Assembly (NCBI RefSeq): GCF_025151385.1
Contig: NZ_CP102287.1
Span: 1,178,001 to 1,242,000 of the forward strand
Reading direction: 5' to 3'
From: Hoylesella buccalis ATCC 35310
GTDB taxonomy: Bacteria; Bacteroidota; Bacteroidia; Bacteroidales; Bacteroidaceae
Length of the DNA: 64,000 bases
Part shown: one piece after another, positions 60,650 through 64,000 of the stretch
How the letters are laid out: every line of letters begins with the position of its first letter
Position numbering within the stretch: the first letter of the stretch is position 1
Made by a program: the position numbers and the translations under genes
The notes under the pieces: model-generated
The model's input: only the letters and a program-made list of their open reading frames with translations
Database searches by the model: none
Told to the model about the DNA's origin: nothing

Positions 60650-61267
60650 TCAGATGGTGTCCAATCCCCTACGCATATTTTTCTTCAATGCCTTGAATTG
60701 CGAGGGCGTCATGCCCGTGATTTGCTTAAATTGGCTCGATAGATAAGCCACGCTCGAATAATTGAGTTTATAGGCTATCTCGGTGAGCGACAACTGGTCG
60801 TAGAAAATCAGCTCCTTGACACGCTCAATGCGTTGTAGAATGAAATAACGCTCTATGGTGATGCCCGTAAATTCACTGAAAAGCTTGCTCAAACTGCTAT
60901 ATTCACTGTGCAGCTGTTGTGCCAGATAGTCGGAGAGGTTGAGCTGGGAGCGGTTTTCATGATAATGAACCAGGTCGACAATGAGGGTTTTGATGCGGTC
61001 GATGGTTTGCTGCCTTTTGTCGTCAAGCAGTTCAAAGCCCAGCTGCCGCAACCCTTTTTCGAGTGTTTCCAACTGTTCTTTATTGAGTTCTTCAGCCAGT
61101 TTTACCACCCCTAACTCTACAGATTGAGGTGCGATACCCTGCCGTTGTAGCAACTGCCGCACAGCCATGATGCAGCGGTCGCACACCATATTCTTGATGT
61201 ACAACACACTTCCGTCGGCAGATGCTCGTTTCTTATCGGCAGTAGATGGCTTTTGCTGATTCTTCAT
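60650..61267 (-). CDS. HMA-AraC fusion regulator, probable copper sensor
   Basis: The N-terminal 75 residues resemble a heavy-metal-associated domain (SVLYIKNMVCDRCIMAVRQLL with Cys29 and Cys32 in CxxC, then VKLAEELNKEQLETLEKGLRQLGFEL). A C-terminal AraC helix-turn-helix domain follows (about 115-200; EFTGITIERYFILQRIERVKELIFYDQLSLTEIAYKLNYSSVAYLSSQFKQITGMTPSQF). The ATG at 61267 is chosen over an upstream frame that lacks homology. It lies upstream of copZ and copA on the same strand, so sensing of Cu(I) through the CxxC pair and activation of these genes is the natural inference. Confidence 0.84.
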   Translation of the reverse strand: MKNQQKPSTADKKRASADGSVLYIKNMVCDRCIMAVRQLLQRQGIAPQSVELGVVKLAEELNKEQLETLEKGLRQLGFELLDDKRQQTIDRIKTLIVDLVHYHENRSQLNLSDYLAQQLHSEYSSLSKLFSEFTGITIERYFILQRIERVKELIFYDQLSLTEIAYKLNYSSVAYLSSQFKQITGMTPSQFKALKKNMRRGLDTI

Positions 61268-61863
61268 CTCGTTACTCCCTCTCACCCAAACAGCATGAGG
61301 TATCTCCTGCAAATGTAGTAAATAAGTCTGTAAACGCCATGTGCAGCGGTTGAATTTTTGGCTTATTCTAACCAACGTTCAGCGCAAGAAGCATGACTAT
61401 CTATGAACCCAAGCCCATGAAAAAAATAAGAATCAAGTTTTTGGATGATGACGAATTTTCTTGACAACATGACGCTAAATCCTGGCCGTATTTACAAACT
61501 ATTGTGCCTCTCGTCGCAAATACGCCAAATATGAGCAAATTTTGTAAACCTTTGTATTTCAATATATTAAGATGTAGACGGACCTGTATATATGGATTTT
61601 CCACGCTTTTTCAAGGCAAAAGCATTGCTTTTAATCACCAATTGACATGCTTTTGGCGTGCAACCACATGCGAATTGACCGCCAAAGTGAAGTTTCTAAG
61701 CGGACAAAAGCATGGTTATTGCTGAAAATACGGCTGACGATTCCCAAATAATCTCCTGCTTTGCATCCTCGCTACCTATTGTTTTTCTCCAGATGAAAGA
61801 CTTTGAAAGGCCATTTTGAAGGCATATTTCAGTCAAAATACCGAACATTTTCGATCTTCAAAC
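61268..61863 (-). repeat. Dispersed ~400-bp non-coding repeat (copy B)
   Basis: The 596-bp gap between the AraC-type gene and the MATE gene holds, at about 61,445-61,850 on the minus strand, a full-length diverged copy of the repeat at 12.7-13.1 kb. The hairpin segment (TTTGGCGTATTTGCG with a partner near 61,490) is partly conserved, and the closing TTGTCAAGAAAA is near 61,460. A small frame here (61401-61604) shares LIFGVFA and CCQE with the frame in copy A but has no other support. Confidence 0.68.
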
Positions 61864-63237
61864 TCAACCTTTTTCACTACTTGGCGTTTCAGTTTGTTGC
61901 GCCCGCCTCAACTCACTGAACGTTTTATATAATAGCGGCAGCGTAAGGAGTATCGAGCAGGCATCGCTGCAAGCCTGACTCATCATCACGCCCTGCAAGC
62001 CCAGAAAATGGGGCAGCACAACAATCAGCGGGATGAAGAACAGGCCACTGCGCGAGGCAGCCAGCAGGTTGGCGCGGAACGTCTTACGGATGGTTTGCAT
62101 CAACATATTAGACATAAGGAAAAACGCCATGGCTGGCAACGACACCAACTGCCAGCGCAAGGCCTGCGTGCCGATGCGGATTACCTCTGAATCGTTGCGG
62201 AACAACTCGACAATGGCATCCGAGAAAAACCATCCCAGCACGGTGCAAGTCAGCAAGAAGCAGGTTCCTATCCTCACCGCAAACCAGAAACCCTTCCGCA
62301 CACGGCCATAGAGGCGAGCACCATAGCTGAACCCGCAGAACGGCTGGAAGCCATGTCCCAGTCCAATGACAAAGGCCATGATAATCATTGTAAACCTATT
62401 GACGATAGACATAGCTGCCACGGCTGCGTCACCATAGCGCGCCGCAGCCACATTGAGCAGGATGCTGGCCACGCTGGTGAGCCCCTGGCGTGACAGAGAG
62501 GGCGTTCCACCGGCCAGAATCTCCTTGATATAGATGCGCGAGGTGGAAAAATGACGAAAGCTGATGCGGATGCTTCCGCCGTGACGGGTCATGCGCAGCA
62601 GCACCACAAAGCTGGCCAGCTGACCGAAAACCGTGGCCAAAGCCGCACCAGTGATACCCCAGTCGAGCCAGAAAATAAGGATAGGATTAAGTCCAATGTT
62701 GACAATGGCGCCGGCAACGATGCCCCACATGGCAAACGACGCATTGCCTTGGAAACGCATCTGGTTGTTCAGGCACAGCGAACCGGTCATCAAAGGCGCA
62801 CCAAGGAGTATGATGCCGAGGTATTTCTCTGTGTAAGGCAAGATGGTAGGCGTGCTGCCAAGCCAGACGGAGAGAGGCTTCAGCAAGAGAAGACCTACCA
62901 CCATGATGACCAATCCTGCCGCAAGAGCATAGAAAAAGCCCGTCGACGCCATGGCCTCAGCATTGTGATGCCGCTGCGCCCCGAGCTCGCGAGCGATGTA
63001 GTTGCCCGACCCATTGCCGAAAAAGAAACTGAATGCCTGGATAACGAACATCACAGAGAACACGATGCCCACGGCCGCGACGGCCTGAGTGTTGATCTTT
63101 CCCACGAAATAGGTGTCGGCTACATTGTACAAACTGGTAACCAGCATGCTGACAATCGTGGGCACAGCCATGGTTCCGATAACCCGATAAACGGGCCCTT
63201 GCGTTAAGAATGTATAGTTGTCTCTGTGTTGTTGCAT
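61864..63237 (-). CDS. MATE-family efflux transporter
   Basis: This is a twelve-helix Na+ or H+ driven multidrug exporter (457 aa). The two MATE halves are visible: helices 1-6 (IGTMAVPTIVSMLVTSLYNVADTYFVGKI, a typical first helix and loop) and 7-12 (GHGFQPFCGFSYGARLYGRVRKGFWFAVRIGTCFLLT). The C-terminus is polar and lacks a membrane segment. The ATG at 63237 is the first in the frame. The leader includes the remnant SDR gene on the same strand, 75 bp upstream. Confidence 0.89.
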   Translation of the reverse strand: MQQHRDNYTFLTQGPVYRVIGTMAVPTIVSMLVTSLYNVADTYFVGKINTQAVAAVGIVFSVMFVIQAFSFFFGNGSGNYIARELGAQRHHNAEAMASTGFFYALAAGLVIMVVGLLLLKPLSVWLGSTPTILPYTEKYLGIILLGAPLMTGSLCLNNQMRFQGNASFAMWGIVAGAIVNIGLNPILIFWLDWGITGAALATVFGQLASFVVLLRMTRHGGSIRISFRHFSTSRIYIKEILAGGTPSLSRQGLTSVASILLNVAAARYGDAAVAAMSIVNRFTMIIMAFVIGLGHGFQPFCGFSYGARLYGRVRKGFWFAVRIGTCFLLTCTVLGWFFSDAIVELFRNDSEVIRIGTQALRWQLVSLPAMAFFLMSNMLMQTIRKTFRANLLAASRSGLFFIPLIVVLPHFLGLQGVMMSQACSDACSILLTLPLLYKTFSELRRAQQTETPSSEKG

Positions 63238-63312
63238 ACGAATCTCACGAATTGTGGTGCATGCCGGGTGTCATCACGGTATGCGTATCGTCCCGACGTT
63301 GCCGCCCCGGCA

Positions 63313-63444
63313 TCATGACATAGATGACAAACGCACTTGGTTACGGCCAGTCAAGATAAGGTCGTAGCCGTTTTTTGCAAACGCACGGGCACAAGCTTCA
63401 CCTATTCCACTTGTCGCACCTGTAATCAAAGCAATTTTCTTCAT
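63313..63444 (-). pseudogene. Truncated short-chain dehydrogenase remnant
   Basis: The 43-codon frame reads MKKIALITGATSGIGEACAR and on to ILTGRNQVRLSSMS, an intact SDR start with TGxxxGIG cofactor motif that then stops; the remaining about 200 residues of a normal SDR are missing, including the YxxxK catalytic pair. Downstream bases show no SDR similarity. It looks like a deletion that brought the MATE gene close to wecB. A genuine small protein cannot be excluded. Confidence 0.68.
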
Positions 63445-63518
63445 AGCTGAAAAAACACGGCCTTGCTCCGTCCTGTGCATACGCAGGAATACTGGCAAGG
63501 CCTTTGTTGGTGATACGT

Positions 63519-64000
63519 TTATGACTGTTCCAATAATATTTGTACGATTCGCTCGGCGCTCCTTCCGTCCCATCGATCGGGAATGGCGCATTTTTTCCAT
63601 GTGCCATTGACCATATCTTCAACGGCCTTGCCCAACAACTGGGCATCTTCGCCAACCAAAACGTTGGAACCGACCTTGACCGTTTCAATATGTTCGGTGT
63701 AACTGTTGAGCGTGATGCAGGGAATGTTGTTGAACGTTGCCTCTTCGGCCACATTGCCACTGTCGGTAATCACACCGCAAGCATGAGCGGTGAGATAGCC
63801 AAACTGCAAGTAGGAAAGTGGCTTTATCAGCCTGAATGTGGGATGATTTGAACCTAAAAGTTCAGCCACGACAGCTGCCGAACGACTGCGAAGCGGCGCC
63901 AACACCATCTTGCCGGCGGCTTTGTCGAGCATGGCATGGAGCATGTCTTTAAGGTTTGCCTTGTCTGCCAGCAAAGCCTTGCGGTTCAAAGTGAAAACAA
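63519..64000 (-). CDS. wecB: UDP-N-acetylglucosamine 2-epimerase, C-terminal part
   Basis: The gene runs off the right end of the window; about 160 C-terminal residues are visible. Conserved family segments are FTLNRKALLAD (compare VTLHR), FRLIKPLSYLQFGYLTAHACGVITDSGNVAEEATFNNIPCITL (with the substrate-binding DSG and EE) and HIETVKVGSNVLVGEDA. The enzyme converts UDP-GlcNAc to UDP-ManNAc for surface polysaccharides. The reading frame is open to position 64000. Confidence 0.87.
   Translation of the reverse strand, partial: VFTLNRKALLADKANLKDMLHAMLDKAAGKMVLAPLRSRSAAVVAELLGSNHPTFRLIKPLSYLQFGYLTAHACGVITDSGNVAEEATFNNIPCITLNSYTEHIETVKVGSNVLVGEDAQLLGKAVEDMVNGTWKKCAIPDRWDGRSAERIVQILLEQS

Noticed and set aside
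62551..63207. Plus-strand open frame of 218 codons
   Set aside because: Antisense to the MATE gene; composition is that of a reversed membrane protein gene (rich in D, H, R).
63840..63870. tRNA T-arm-like sequence (AGGTTCAAATC on the minus strand)
   Set aside because: It lies inside the wecB reading frame and no cloverleaf can be drawn around it.

Overview
The window reads as a piece of a Bacteroidota chromosome, most likely Prevotellaceae. Many genes are preceded by the Bacteroidota -7 box TAnnTTTG, several with a TTTG or TTG about 19 bp upstream, and Shine-Dalgarno sequences are mostly absent. The gene content also fits: DUF5020, DUF3408, head-GIN and DUF1080 proteins, a BtuB/BtuG pair, a fused DAHP synthase/chorismate mutase, and type II pantothenate kinase. 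I saw no rRNA, tRNA or CRISPR.

Layout. Positions 1 to about 5,450 are the right part of an integrated mobilizable element (VapE-type ATPase, toprim primase-like protein, DUF3408, MobC-like protein, relaxase); its integrase would lie left of the window. 5,748-11,589 (minus) is a five-gene drug-efflux type operon (TolC, membrane fusion lipoprotein, twin-ATPase, two ABC-2 permeases) with a divergent AraC regulator. 13,163-26,579 holds housekeeping genes: coaW, a Nudix hydrolase overlapping a divergent ligA, a DUF5020 outer membrane protein, trmD, DUF805, patatin, an M24 aminopeptidase, a C1 peptidase, and recJ-recQ. 26,636-29,839 (minus) is a tightly packed cluster of nucleotidyltransferase, ATP-grasp enzyme, CDP-alcohol phosphotransferase and HAD phosphatase. 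Then come a head-GIN lipoprotein, a GH20 hexosaminidase, and a cobalamin riboswitch followed by btuB-btuG. 37,253-44,852 has an acyl-ACP thioesterase, an OmpA protein, and the ffh-folD-ferredoxin-2-oxoacid oxidoreductase run. 45,470-50,073 is a DUF1080/HEAT protein with a Tat-exported oxidoreductase. 52,157-55,803 is the aromatic amino acid operon. 57,482-61,267 includes an outer membrane protein and a copper operon (HMA-AraC regulator, copZ, copA). The end has a MATE exporter, a short-chain dehydrogenase remnant and a partial wecB.

The strongest regulatory discovery is at 55,602-55,803. A consensus promoter is followed by an unannotated 27-codon leader peptide with eight consecutive Tyr/Phe codons, then a terminator hairpin and an alternative antiterminator pairing, upstream of the aminotransferase, DAHP synthase/chorismate mutase and prephenate dehydrogenase genes. 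This has the architecture of ribosome-mediated attenuation by tyrosine and phenylalanine.

The window is also rich in dispersed non-coding repeats: a roughly 400-bp family (two copies plus a third fragment at the mobile-element edge), promoter-linked units with a 16-bp palindrome, 22-bp tandem repeats at two loci, and 8-bp-period repeats at two loci. Other oddities are a CopA that appears to lack its nucleotide-binding domain, an AraC regulator fused to a metal-binding-like domain, and a LigA with several conserved residues changed.
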